From Hyphomicrobiales bacterium (GTDB taxonomy: Bacteria > Pseudomonadota > Alphaproteobacteria > Rhizobiales > Beijerinckiaceae): 64,000 nt of DNA. A model generated the notes under the pieces. The model saw nothing but the letters and a program-made list of their open reading frames with translations. It searched no databases and was not told where the DNA came from. Of this stretch, positions 17,704 through 25,620 are shown in pieces (within the stretch, counting starts at the first letter, position 1; each line of letters starts with the position of its first letter). The DNA lies in contig JAGXAM010000003.1 of NCBI GenBank assembly GCA_019075905.1, positions 168,282 through 232,281 of the forward strand, written 5' to 3'. The translations under genes were made by a program, and so were the position numbers.

Positions 17704-18138
17704 ATGCTGAATGAAGTTTATAACCGACGCATCATCGAACTGGCCGGAAACATCCCGAGGCTGGGGCGCCTGCCCGCCCCTGATGCCACAGCGACAGCCC
17801 ATTCCCGGCTTTGCGGCTCGAAAGTCACGGTCGACATCTGCCTGCGCGATGGCGTCGTCACCGACTTCGCGCATGACGTCAAAGCCTGCGCCCTCGGCCA
17901 GGCATCGTCGTCGATTATGGCAAGCCATATCATCGGCGCGACGCCCGACGAATTGCGCCAGGTGCGCGACGAGGTGCGCGCCATGCTGAAGGACAATGCC
18001 GCGCCGCCCGGCGGGCGTTGGGCCGACATCGCCGTGCTCGAACCGGTGCGCGATTACAAGGCCCGCCATGCCTCGACCCTCCTGACTTTCGAGGCCGTGG
18101 TTGACGCCCTCGACCAGCTGGCAGCGCGCGCCGCATGA
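17704..18138 (+). CDS. IscU/NifU-like iron-sulfur cluster scaffold family protein
   Basis: Protein of 144 aa of the IscU-like fold, typical of the alphaproteobacterial folE-neighbour subgroup. MLNEVYNRRIIELAGNIP opens the family N-terminus, and the first two scaffold cysteines are in SRLCGSKV and VKACALGQASS. At the position of the third Cys the sequence reads RHASTLLTFEAV, so that ligand is missing. The ATG at 17704 is chosen over 17680 because homologues start there. Its stop overlaps yidD (ATGA). It is divergent from folE. Confidence 0.87.
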   Translation: MLNEVYNRRIIELAGNIPRLGRLPAPDATATAHSRLCGSKVTVDICLRDGVVTDFAHDVKACALGQASSSIMASHIIGATPDELRQVRDEVRAMLKDNAAPPGGRWADIAVLEPVRDYKARHASTLLTFEAVVDALDQLAARAA

Positions 18139-18473
18139 ATGTCGGCGCCCATCTGCGCAATCTGCCGCGACGCGGCGGCCAGGGCCTGATTCGCGCCTAC
18201 CAGCTGACGCTCTCCAGTCTCGCGGGCGGACAATGCCGGCATTTGCCGACCTGTTCGCAATTCACCAGCGACGCCATCGCCCGCCATGGTCTCTGGGCTG
18301 GCGGCTGGATGGGTCTCGCCCGGATCTATCGCTGCCGGCCGGGTGGCACTGCCGGCTTTGATCCCGTGCCCCTGCGCCTGCCCGAGGGCGTGACATGGGC
18401 GCAGCCCTGGGCTTATGGCCGCTGGCGAGGCCCGCTCCCCGAATCGACGCTTACGACGCTGCCGCCAGAATGA
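18135..18473 (+). CDS. yidD: Membrane protein insertion efficiency factor YidD
   Basis: Small amphipathic inner-membrane-associated protein of 112 aa that assists YidC-dependent insertion. The core motif is intact: YQLTLSSLAGGQCRHLPTCS, then YA/FTSDAIARHG, and RIYRCRPGG. It has a longer C-terminal tail than the E. coli protein. It is normally encoded with rnpA-yidC; in many alphaproteobacteria it lies near folE/hisI instead, as here. The start overlaps the IscU-like stop by four bases, and its last 23 bases overlap the convergent gene. Confidence 0.92.
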   Translation: MNVGAHLRNLPRRGGQGLIRAYQLTLSSLAGGQCRHLPTCSQFTSDAIARHGLWAGGWMGLARIYRCRPGGTAGFDPVPLRLPEGVTWAQPWAYGRWRGPLPESTLTTLPPE

Positions 18474-19236
18474 CCGAGCGCGCGATCAGCCGCAGGCGAA
18501 TGTCGGTGGCAAGGCCGCGCACTGCCCCCAGATAGGTGCCAACCGCGCTGCACAGGGCCGCATCATCGGGCTTTTTGGCCGGCATCTTGCCATCGACGAG
18601 CAGGCCGATCATCGCCGCATCGAGCCCGGCCTTTTGCAGCGCCGTGGTCAGGGCCGTGAAATCAGCGGCGGTCGGTTGTGCCGGAACCTGCGCTTTCCCG
18701 CGCCCGGCGCTGATCGCCGCAAGATCGGCATTGGCCAGCGCCAGCATCAGCGCATTGTGGCTGCTGGTGAAGCTGGTCAGCGCCGCACTCGGGCGCCCTT
18801 CATAAAAATCGACGCAGGCTGCCGGGCTGGTTCCGGCCAGCGCCGCCAGAATCGCCCGCTGTGCATCGATGATGGAATCGAGATTGTCGAGTGGGGCGCG
18901 CCCGGCAAGCACGCCATAATCCTCCCGCAGGCGGCGCATGGCGAAGGCCAGCGCATCGGGCGCACCCACCGGAGCGACGGCATCGTGCACCGAGGAAATC
19001 TGCCGGATAATGCCGTCATATTCCTGCGGCAGGGCATCTTTGAGGGCCGTGAAATAGGCGCTGGTCTCAGGGTCGGCGAGATAGGATACCGGCACGACGC
19101 TGTCGACGCTGGCAGCGGCCCCCGCGCCCATGGCCAGGGCCGGAACCGGGCGCAGGGCCGGGTAATGCTGCTGCAGCACCAGCCCGGCAATCACCAACCC
19201 CGCCAGTCCCAGCAAAATTAGCCGCAGCCGTTCCAC
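18451..19236 (-). CDS. Hypothetical membrane-anchored protein
   Basis: Protein of 261 aa not matched to a family I know. A single N-terminal hydrophobic segment (residues about 6-22) looks like an anchor or uncleaved signal; the rest is Ala-rich and helical, with two cysteines (CVDFYEG and ALCSAVGTYL) that could form a disulfide if periplasmic. The GTG at 19236 is the likely start, with AGGAG nine bases upstream. It is monocistronic, convergent with yidD and overlapping it by 23 bases. Confidence 0.7.
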   Translation of the reverse strand: MERLRLILLGLAGLVIAGLVLQQHYPALRPVPALAMGAGAAASVDSVVPVSYLADPETSAYFTALKDALPQEYDGIIRQISSVHDAVAPVGAPDALAFAMRRLREDYGVLAGRAPLDNLDSIIDAQRAILAALAGTSPAACVDFYEGRPSAALTSFTSSHNALMLALANADLAAISAGRGKAQVPAQPTAADFTALTTALQKAGLDAAMIGLLVDGKMPAKKPDDAALCSAVGTYLGAVRGLATDIRLRLIARSVILAAAS

Positions 19237-19320
19237 GAAATGCCACTCCTGTTCGCTTCGGGATTACAGGAAATTGTCACAAGCGCAAAGGGGCGGTCCG
19301 TAAATGTCGCACCCATGAAA

Positions 19321-19346
19321 AAAGGCCCGCATCACTGCGGGCCTTT
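19321..19346 (-). terminator. Terminator of the outer-membrane barrel gene
   Basis: A perfect 10-bp stem (AAAGGCCCGC / GCGGGCCTTT) with a 6-nt loop lies 46 bases past the barrel gene's stop. On the minus strand the stem runs into six T residues. On the plus strand it could act weakly for reads from the other side. Confidence 0.9.
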
Positions 19347-19391
19347 GGTGTTTCTTCAAGCCATTGCCCTCAGGCAACGAGGGCTCTGCGC

Positions 19392-20072
19392 TCAGAACTT
19401 GTAGATGAGCGCGGCGCGAACCATGTCGTCACTGGTCTTCTGGCGAACCGTCGACGGCGCAGAGGTCGCAAAGCTGCGGTTGCCGAACTGGTCGTGGATA
19501 TATTCGAGACGCACGACCCAGTTGTCATTCACGGCATAATCGACACCAACGCCGAGGTTATAGCCGTTCAGAGACTTCGGACCCGAACCCGAGGCACCGC
19601 CGGAGAACAGGATGTTGTCATCAGCATAGGTGTAACCACCGGCGACATAGAGCAAGGCGCGGTCAAACGCATAGCCGAGTCGCAGACGCGCATGATCGGT
19701 CCACTCCTGACCGGCGCGCACGGCGATGGCGCCGAGCGTGGTGGTGTGACGACCGGTCACATAGGTGCCGTCGAGTTCGGCGCCGACCACGAAGCCGCCG
19801 GAGAACTCATAGTTGTAACCAGCCAGCGCGCCGATGGCAAAACCGTTGACGATATTGGTGGCCGAACCAGCGACCGAATCGGCGCTGACGGAATCCAGAC
19901 GTGACCAGCCAGCATCGGCACCCAGATAAAAGCCAGTCCATGAGAAGGCCGGCACAGCCACAGGCGCGGGAGGGGCGCCTTTGTAGACCCGGGCGGGCAG
20001 ATCCGAAGCCAGCGCGCTGCCAGCGATGAACGAAGCAACAAGGGCTGTTGCGGCCAGAAATTTGATTTTCAT
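19392..20072 (-). CDS. Outer-membrane beta-barrel protein, Omp25/RopB-like
   Basis: Porin-family barrel (OMP_b-brl) of 226 aa. A signal peptide ends near GSALASDLPA (residue about 22). The FSWTGFYLGADAGW motif typical of rhizobial Omp25/RopB proteins follows, then alternating amphipathic strands (LRLGYAFDRALLYVAGGYTY), and the protein ends in IYKF with the C-terminal Phe recognised by the BAM complex. GAGGA lies six bases before the ATG. These are abundant surface proteins and usually have strong promoters. It is monocistronic with its own terminator. Confidence 0.93.
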   Translation of the reverse strand: MKIKFLAATALVASFIAGSALASDLPARVYKGAPPAPVAVPAFSWTGFYLGADAGWSRLDSVSADSVAGSATNIVNGFAIGALAGYNYEFSGGFVVGAELDGTYVTGRHTTTLGAIAVRAGQEWTDHARLRLGYAFDRALLYVAGGYTYADDNILFSGGASGSGPKSLNGYNLGVGVDYAVNDNWVVRLEYIHDQFGNRSFATSAPSTVRQKTSDDMVRAALIYKF

Positions 20073-20093
20073 GTTAGTCCTCATGTGAGCGCA

Positions 20094-20277
20094 ACCGACC
20101 GTCGGTGCAATTAACAATACATTTCTCTAATACCTAAAATTAGCAAAGGTCAACCCGCGATACCTATCAAACGAAATCTGCTGTATTGTTTCAGGTGGCG
20201 TGTGATAAATGTGCAACACCAATAAATACATTATTAACCATCTTTCGTGCACTCAAATAGTGGTCATTTTATGACCA
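20094..20277. promoter_or_regulatory. Divergent regulatory region between barrel gene and metY
   Basis: It contains an inverted repeat ACCGAC-C-GTCGGT (20094-20106) in the barrel gene leader and, on the metY side, a dyad TGGTCAT-TTT-ATGACCA (20261-20277). The second dyad is followed by TATATA at 20293-20298, so it sits where the -35 region of the metY promoter would be; repression of metY by a regulator bound here is plausible. No SAM-II or other methionine riboswitch consensus was recognised. Confidence 0.5.
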
Positions 20278-20343
20278 GAATTTGACTTTATCTATATAAA
20301 CTCGCACCTTGGCGTCACATCCCCCTTGCAGGAGTCCGCCATC

Positions 20344-21627
20344 ATGGCCGCACGTGCCCCCGGCTTTGCCACTTTAGCCATCCATGCGGGCAGCCAGCCC
20401 GATGCCGCCACCGGTGCGCGGGCGACGCCGATCTATCAAACCACGTCCTTCGTGTTCGATGATGTCGATCATGCCGCCTCGCTGTTCGGATTGCAGGCCT
20501 TCGGCAACATTTATACGCGCATCACCAACCCGACCACCGCCGTGCTGGAAGAACGCATTGCCGCGCTCGAAGGCGGCACGGCGGCGCTTGCCGTAGCCTC
20601 CGGCCATGCCGCGCAGGTCGTCGCCCTGCACACGCTCATGACCCCGGGCGATGAATTTGTGGCCGCCCGCAAGCTTTACGGCGGCTCTATCAATCAGTTC
20701 TCGCATTCCTTCCAGAATTTCGGCTGGCAGGTAAAATGGGCTGATGTCGATGATCCGGCTTCATTTGCGGCGGCGATCAGCCCGCGCACCAAGGCGATCT
20801 TCATCGAATCGATTGCCAATCCTGGCGGCACCATCACCGATGTCGCCGCCATAGCCGCCATCGCCAAGGCCCATAAAATTCCGCTCATCGTCGATAATAC
20901 GCTGGCCTCGCCCTACCTCTTCCGCCCGATCGAGCATGGCGCTGACATTGTCCTGCATTCGGCCACCAAATTTCTCGGCGGGCACGGCAATTCCATGGGC
21001 GGGATCATTGTCGATGCCGGCTCGTTCGATTTCATGGCTGACAACCGCTATCCAATGATTTCCGCACCAAGGCCCGAATATGGCGGCATGGTGCTTGGCG
21101 AGACTTTCGGCAATTTCGCCTTTGCCATTGCCTGCCGGGTGCTCGGCCTGCGCGATCTCGGCCCGGCGCTGTCGCCCTTCAATGCCTTCTTGCTCATCAC
21201 CGGCATCGAGACCCTGCCGCTGCGCATGCAGCGCCATTGCGAGAATGCGCTGGCAGTGGCGCAGTTTCTGGCAGGTCACGCCAAGGTGGCCTCTGTCTCC
21301 TACCCCGGCCTCGCGCATGATCCCGGCCATGCTCTCGCCAAAAGGCTGTTGCCGCACGGTGCCGGCGCCGTCTTCACCTTCAGGCTGCGCGGTGGCTATG
21401 AGGCTGGCATCAAGCTGGTCAAGAACCTGTCGCTGTTTTCGCATGTCGCCAATGTCGGCGACACCCGCTCGCTGGTGATCCACCCGGCATCGACAACGCA
21501 CCGGCAATTGACCGACGCCCAGAAGGAAGCTGCCGGCGCCGGCCCGGAAGTCGTGCGCCTGTCAATCGGGCTGGAAGATCACGCCGATCTGACCGCCGAT
21601 CTCGATGCAGCGCTGAACGCCGGCTGA
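20344..21627 (+). CDS. metY: O-acetylhomoserine sulfhydrylase-type PLP enzyme (MetY/MetZ family)
   Basis: Cys/Met metabolism PLP enzyme of 427 aa. It has the substrate-entry motif ATPIYQTTSFVF, YTRITNPT, the PLP-lysine motif SATKFLGGHGNSMGG, and the C-terminal SLVIHPASTTH..L region. Length and the GHGNSMGG signature fit O-acetylhomoserine aminocarboxypropyltransferase, which forms homocysteine from O-acetylhomoserine and sulfide; cystathionine synthases are shorter. AGGAG lies nine bases before ATG 20344. Its last 49 bases overlap the convergent COX15 gene. Confidence 0.93.
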   Translation: MAARAPGFATLAIHAGSQPDAATGARATPIYQTTSFVFDDVDHAASLFGLQAFGNIYTRITNPTTAVLEERIAALEGGTAALAVASGHAAQVVALHTLMTPGDEFVAARKLYGGSINQFSHSFQNFGWQVKWADVDDPASFAAAISPRTKAIFIESIANPGGTITDVAAIAAIAKAHKIPLIVDNTLASPYLFRPIEHGADIVLHSATKFLGGHGNSMGGIIVDAGSFDFMADNRYPMISAPRPEYGGMVLGETFGNFAFAIACRVLGLRDLGPALSPFNAFLLITGIETLPLRMQRHCENALAVAQFLAGHAKVASVSYPGLAHDPGHALAKRLLPHGAGAVFTFRLRGGYEAGIKLVKNLSLFSHVANVGDTRSLVIHPASTTHRQLTDAQKEAAGAGPEVVRLSIGLEDHADLTADLDAALNAG

Positions 21628-22691
21628 AACAGCGCCCGCAGATTGTAGATCGTGGTGCCAAACAGGATGAAGGCAAAGCTCTGGTGCAGCAGGCCTGCCC
21701 AGAGCGGCACCACCAGCACCAGCGTAACGATCCCCAGCGCCACCTGGCAAGCGACGAGCCCGGCCAGCAAGCCTGCGCGCCGCGCTGCCGCCCGGTCCGC
21801 AGCGCTGGCCCGCCAGGCATAAGCCAGCACGAACAGCACCACGCCATAGGCCAGCATGCGGTGTTGGAACTGCACGGTGACGACATTGTCAAAGAAGTTG
21901 CGCCAGAGCGGCTGGTTCTGCAGCAGCACCTGCAAGGGCAGGAGCAAATGCCCGTCCATCAACGGCCAGGTATTGTTGACCAGCCCGGCGCGCAGGCCGG
22001 CGACAAGGGCCCCGAACCCGATCTGGATGAACACCAGCACGGCCAGCACGAGGGCCCAGGGCCGCAGGCTGCTGGCACGCGCCGAAGGCAAGGCCACGCC
22101 CAGCCCCGCAGCCTGCCAGACGATGCAGGCGAAGGTGAAGCTCGCCAGCAGCAGGTGCAGCGCCAGCAGATATTGCGACACCTCGACGCGGCGGGTCAGT
22201 CCGGATTTGACCATATACCAGCCGACCAGACCCTGCAGGCCGATCAGCACGCCAATCGAAAACAGCTTTAGTGCAAACCTGCCGGAAATCGCCCCGCGCA
22301 ACCAGAACCAGAGCAGCGGCAGCGCCATTTCCAGCCCCACCAGCCGCGCATGCAGCCGATGCGCCCATTCCCAGAAATAAATATATTTGAAATGCGCCAG
22401 CGTCATATCTGGAAACAATTGTTTATATTGAGGAATCTGCTTGTATTTGGCAAACAGCGCCAGCCAGTCGCCCTGCGACAGCGGCGGCAGGGCCCCGGTC
22501 ACCGGCTTCCATTCGGTAATGGACAGCCCCGATTCCGTCAGCCGCGTAGCGCCGCCGATCAGCACCATCACAAACACCATCGCCGCCATGAACCACAGCC
22601 AGCCGCGCACGGCACCAAGCGAGCCTGCCCTGACATTGTCGAGCGGCGCCGAACGCGGTGCCGTTTCGGGAAAGTACATCCAGTCGGTCAT
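21579..22691 (-). CDS. ctaA: Heme A synthase, COX15/CtaA family
   Basis: Polytopic inner-membrane enzyme of 370 aa that converts heme O to heme A for aa3-type cytochrome oxidase. Eight predicted helices are visible; family motifs include GGATRLTESGLSITEWKPVTG, YFWEWAHRLHARLVG, and GFGALVAGLRAGLVNNTWPLMDG with its loop, as well as QFQHRMLAY. The conserved heme-ligand histidines are present. The 3' end, coding an Ala/Ser-rich tail, overlaps metY. It implies the host respires with an aa3 oxidase. Confidence 0.95.
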   Translation of the reverse strand: MTDWMYFPETAPRSAPLDNVRAGSLGAVRGWLWFMAAMVFVMVLIGGATRLTESGLSITEWKPVTGALPPLSQGDWLALFAKYKQIPQYKQLFPDMTLAHFKYIYFWEWAHRLHARLVGLEMALPLLWFWLRGAISGRFALKLFSIGVLIGLQGLVGWYMVKSGLTRRVEVSQYLLALHLLLASFTFACIVWQAAGLGVALPSARASSLRPWALVLAVLVFIQIGFGALVAGLRAGLVNNTWPLMDGHLLLPLQVLLQNQPLWRNFFDNVVTVQFQHRMLAYGVVLFVLAYAWRASAADRAAARRAGLLAGLVACQVALGIVTLVLVVPLWAGLLHQSFAFILFGTTIYNLRALFQPAFSAASRSAVRSA

Positions 22692-22814
22692 GGGCTACCT
22701 GCCACCTTGCGCTTGCATAACGTGATAACGCTCAATATAGCGCGCAGACGGCCACGTCGAGACATTGCCCTGTCGCACCCCGTGACCGCAGCCAGCCCGT
22801 GAAGGAACCCGGCC

Positions 22815-23036
22815 ATGTCCATGCGTCGTCGAAAATTGATCGGGGCTTTTGCCATGCTCACTTTTGTGGTGGTCTATGGGCTTGTCGTCATGGTTCTGGT
22901 GCAGGGCCACGGCATGACGCATTTTGGCGCCCTTATCCAGACGCTGATTTATGGCGTGCTCGGCCTTGCCTGGATCCTGCCGCTTATGCCGCTGATCCGC
23001 TGGATGCAGCGCCCTGATGATGTTCAGGCCGGCTGA
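22815..23036 (+). CDS. DUF2842 small membrane protein
   Basis: Protein of 73 aa with two transmembrane helices (about residues 8-30 and 38-60) and a basic N-terminus. The GALIQTLIYGVLGLAWILPL core and trailing RWMQRPD match DUF2842, confined to alphaproteobacteria and of unknown function. It commonly lies next to COX15, with which it is divergent here. GAAGGA precedes the ATG. The last 13 bases overlap the convergent deacetylase gene. Confidence 0.87.
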   Translation: MSMRRRKLIGAFAMLTFVVVYGLVVMVLVQGHGMTHFGALIQTLIYGVLGLAWILPLMPLIRWMQRPDDVQAG

Positions 23037-24073
23037 AACCGGTTCATCAGTGCAAAAGGCAGGCCTGACAGCAAGGCACCAAAGGCCTGGCGCGACTGGT
23101 GCAGGCCATTGACCGAGAGCCGCGGCAGCGCCTGCATGCGCCCGGCATGTGCCGCCATCACCATGCCCGGCCGCGTGGTCACCGCCGTGCTGAAGCCAAG
23201 CTCGCGCGCCAGGGCAAATTCGCGCGGGCCGGCCGAGGAAGGATCGCCCACCGGATAAGACAAATGCGCGCCCGGCACCTGCAGGCGCCTGGTGATCTCG
23301 TCGCGCGCCTGCGCCATTTCGCGCTGCGCCTCGTCAGGGGTCAATTTGGCAAGGCGCGGATGCGTCAGGGTGTGCACGCCGATGGTGCAAAGCCGGTGGC
23401 GGCTGATCGCGGCAAGCCCGTCCCAGTCGAGGCACAGGCCCTCAACCAGGGCGGCGCTGTCACCTCCGGCCTCCCGGAAGAGCCTGCCGGTGGTTTCCAG
23501 CAAGTCGGCTTCCGGCCCGGCCCGCAGGGCCCAGTAAACCCGGCGGAACGCCACCTGTTTTTCATGGGCCGTGGCGGCCGGCATATCAATATCGCCTTGC
23601 GCCGTGCGGCAGCGCAAGCGTGTCACGTGCCGCAGCGCCCCTTCAAGTTCACGCCACCACAGCCGCGCCGTGCGATCGGCAAAGCCGGTCGTGACATAAA
23701 GCGTGAAGGGCACGTCGTGACGCTCCAGCACCGGCAGCGCAATTTCGGCATTGTCACGATAGCCGTCATCGAAGGTAAAGACGGCAAAGGGGCGCGCACC
23801 CGCCGCCACAGGCTGCGACAGGCGCCGGACGCCTTCATCGAGGCCGATGATCTCGAAACCGGCCCTTCTGGTCTCGATTATGACCGTTTCCAGAAATTCC
23901 GGCGTGATTTCAAGCAGGCGATTGGGAGCAAATTCATCGCCCCGCCATGGCCGCACATGGTGGAACATCAACAGCGCCCCGCGCCCGCTGGTCAGGGGCT
24001 GGAACAGCCGCGCCGCACCGGAGGCGGCAAGGCCCGATAACCCGGCAGCAATCAATTTATGGCGTAGTTCCAT
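23024..24073 (-). CDS. Polysaccharide deacetylase (NodB homology domain)
   Basis: CE4 esterase-like protein of 349 aa. The catalytic-site motifs are TFDDGYRDN (motif 1, about residue 100) and HTLTHPRL (motif 2, metal His pair), followed by LSYPVGD. An insertion of about 80 residues separates motif 1 from motif 2. No clear signal peptide is seen, though a short hydrophobic stretch occurs near the N-terminus. Members N- or O-deacetylate polysaccharides; the nearby exopolysaccharide genes make that a likely target. Its last bases overlap the DUF2842 gene. Confidence 0.9.
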   Translation of the reverse strand: MELRHKLIAAGLSGLAASGAARLFQPLTSGRGALLMFHHVRPWRGDEFAPNRLLEITPEFLETVIIETRRAGFEIIGLDEGVRRLSQPVAAGARPFAVFTFDDGYRDNAEIALPVLERHDVPFTLYVTTGFADRTARLWWRELEGALRHVTRLRCRTAQGDIDMPAATAHEKQVAFRRVYWALRAGPEADLLETTGRLFREAGGDSAALVEGLCLDWDGLAAISRHRLCTIGVHTLTHPRLAKLTPDEAQREMAQARDEITRRLQVPGAHLSYPVGDPSSAGPREFALARELGFSTAVTTRPGMVMAAHAGRMQALPRLSVNGLHQSRQAFGALLSGLPFALMNRFQPA

Positions 24074-24112
24074 GGCTGCCTTCCGGAGGTTGCGACCCGC
24101 GACCCCGCGTGT

Positions 24113-24307
24113 CTAGTCCCGGTTCAGCATGGCATGATTTATTTTCTTTTCGGTTTCATATTGGGTCAGGGCATAGACTGCCCAGATCGTTGCCGGGATC
24201 CAGCCCAGCAAGGTCAGCTGCAGGATCAGACAAAAAATGCCGCTGAACGGACGGCCAATGGTGAAAAACGTGAGCCAGGGCAGCAAAAGCGCAATGAGAA
24301 AACGCAT
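24113..24307 (-). CDS. YqaE/Pmp3 family small membrane protein
   Basis: Proteolipid of 64 aa with two transmembrane helices (residues about 2-22 and 27-50), the Pmp3 pattern: RPFSGIFCLILQLTLLGWIP followed by ATIWAVYAL. Homologues affect membrane potential and salt or stress tolerance. GGAGG precedes the ATG. It is upstream of the deacetylase on the same strand and divergent from the GNAT gene. Confidence 0.9.
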   Translation of the reverse strand: MRFLIALLLPWLTFFTIGRPFSGIFCLILQLTLLGWIPATIWAVYALTQYETEKKINHAMLNRD

Positions 24308-24384
24308 CCAACACCTCCAGGAACGATTTTGGCTTGGTCATGCCAAATTCAGCCTGAATCTTGCATGAACAGTTCCGGACAGCA

Positions 24385-25620
24385 ATGATCATGGACGGGG
24401 CGCCTCAAATGTCTCTTGCCGGGACGCTGGAAACTGTGGCACAGCATGTGAAAACCATGCCGTTTCGCCGCACCGAAATTCATGCGTCGATGGAAAGTTG
24501 CGCCGCTGCCTGGTCGCGGCTTGAGGCTTGCGCGCCGGTATCCTGGTATCAGACCCGCCACTGGGCCACGGCCTGGTGCGACAGCCTCAATGCGTCCGGC
24601 ACCGCCGCGCTGCGCGTGATCGTCGCCTATGACGAAGATGATCAGCCCTGCCTGCTGTTGCCGCTGGTGATGGTGCGCCAGGGCCTGTTACAGCAGGCCC
24701 GCTTCATCGGCGCCAGGGATTCCAATTTCAATCTGCCGCTGTTTCGCTCGCAGGACCGCTGGGACAAGGCTTCCGTGCAACGCCTGCTGCGCCAGGCCGC
24801 CCACCAGATGCAGCCGCGCCCGGACAGTTTTGTGCTGCTGAACCAGCCCGGCACATGGGACGGTGCCACCAATCCGCTGACCCTGCCCGCCACCCAGCCA
24901 AGCCCCAGTTTCGGGCATCGCGGCGCCCTGCAGCCGCAGGGCGAGGCGCTGCTGGAAAAGCTGCTCTCCAAAGATCACCGCAAGAAACTCGCCCGCAAAT
25001 TCCGGCGCCTTCAGGAAATGGGGCCGGCCCAATGCGGCTTTGCCGAAACGCCGCAAGCCATTGAGGCGGCGATCATGGCCTTTTGCGAGCAAAAATCGGC
25101 GCGGCTGCGGGACATGGGCGTCACTAACCTTGCCTGCGATGCCCGGACGCTGGATTTCATGCGCCGTCTGTCACATCCGGCCGCTCACGACGAACCAGCC
25201 AGGATGCGCTGGGCGACCCTGCAGGTGGGCGAGCGCATCGTCGCCACCTATGGCGGCGGCATTCATCGCGGCCAGTTCAATGCCATGGTCAATTCCATAT
25301 GCCTCGATCCCGAGATTGCCCGCTCCAGCCCGGGTGAATGCCTGCTCAACTGGCTGGTGGCGCGCTGCTGCGAGGAGGGCCTGACGAGCTTTGATCTCGG
25401 CATCGGCGAGGGCGGCTATAAAAAGCTCTATTGCCCCGAGGACGAACCGCTGTTTGACGCTATCTTGCCGATCAGCGCCACCGGTTTTGTCGCCGCCCAT
25501 GTGCAGCGTGCCGCCCTGCGGATGAAACGCGCGATCAAGCAAAATGACGTCTTGTGGGCGGGCGCGCAGCGCGTCCGCCGCCGCCTGCTGTCACGCGAGC
25601 CCGCGCTGCCGCGGCAATGA
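24385..25620 (+). CDS. GNAT-superfamily acetyltransferase (BioF2-like / CelD-type)
   Basis: Protein of 411 aa of the BioF2-like acetyltransferase_6 type often found in exopolysaccharide clusters (CelD/BcsL-like). An N-terminal PVSWYQTRHWATAWCDSL region is followed by KDHRKKLARKFRRLQ (basic helix), the AcCoA-fold strand region with YGGGIHRGQFNAMVNS, and FDLGIGEGGYKKLY. Probable role: transferring acyl or aminoacyl groups to a polysaccharide precursor or surface glycan. The start is uncertain (ATG 24385, 24391 or 24409). Its stop lies 30 bases inside the convergent GumC-like gene. Confidence 0.85.
   Translation: MIMDGAPQMSLAGTLETVAQHVKTMPFRRTEIHASMESCAAAWSRLEACAPVSWYQTRHWATAWCDSLNASGTAALRVIVAYDEDDQPCLLLPLVMVRQGLLQQARFIGARDSNFNLPLFRSQDRWDKASVQRLLRQAAHQMQPRPDSFVLLNQPGTWDGATNPLTLPATQPSPSFGHRGALQPQGEALLEKLLSKDHRKKLARKFRRLQEMGPAQCGFAETPQAIEAAIMAFCEQKSARLRDMGVTNLACDARTLDFMRRLSHPAAHDEPARMRWATLQVGERIVATYGGGIHRGQFNAMVNSICLDPEIARSSPGECLLNWLVARCCEEGLTSFDLGIGEGGYKKLYCPEDEPLFDAILPISATGFVAAHVQRAALRMKRAIKQNDVLWAGAQRVRRRLLSREPALPRQ

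Noticed and set aside
20073..20343. SAM-type riboswitch before metY
   Set aside because: No SAM-II or SAM/SAH core consensus was recognised in the leader; only a DNA dyad near the promoter is visible.
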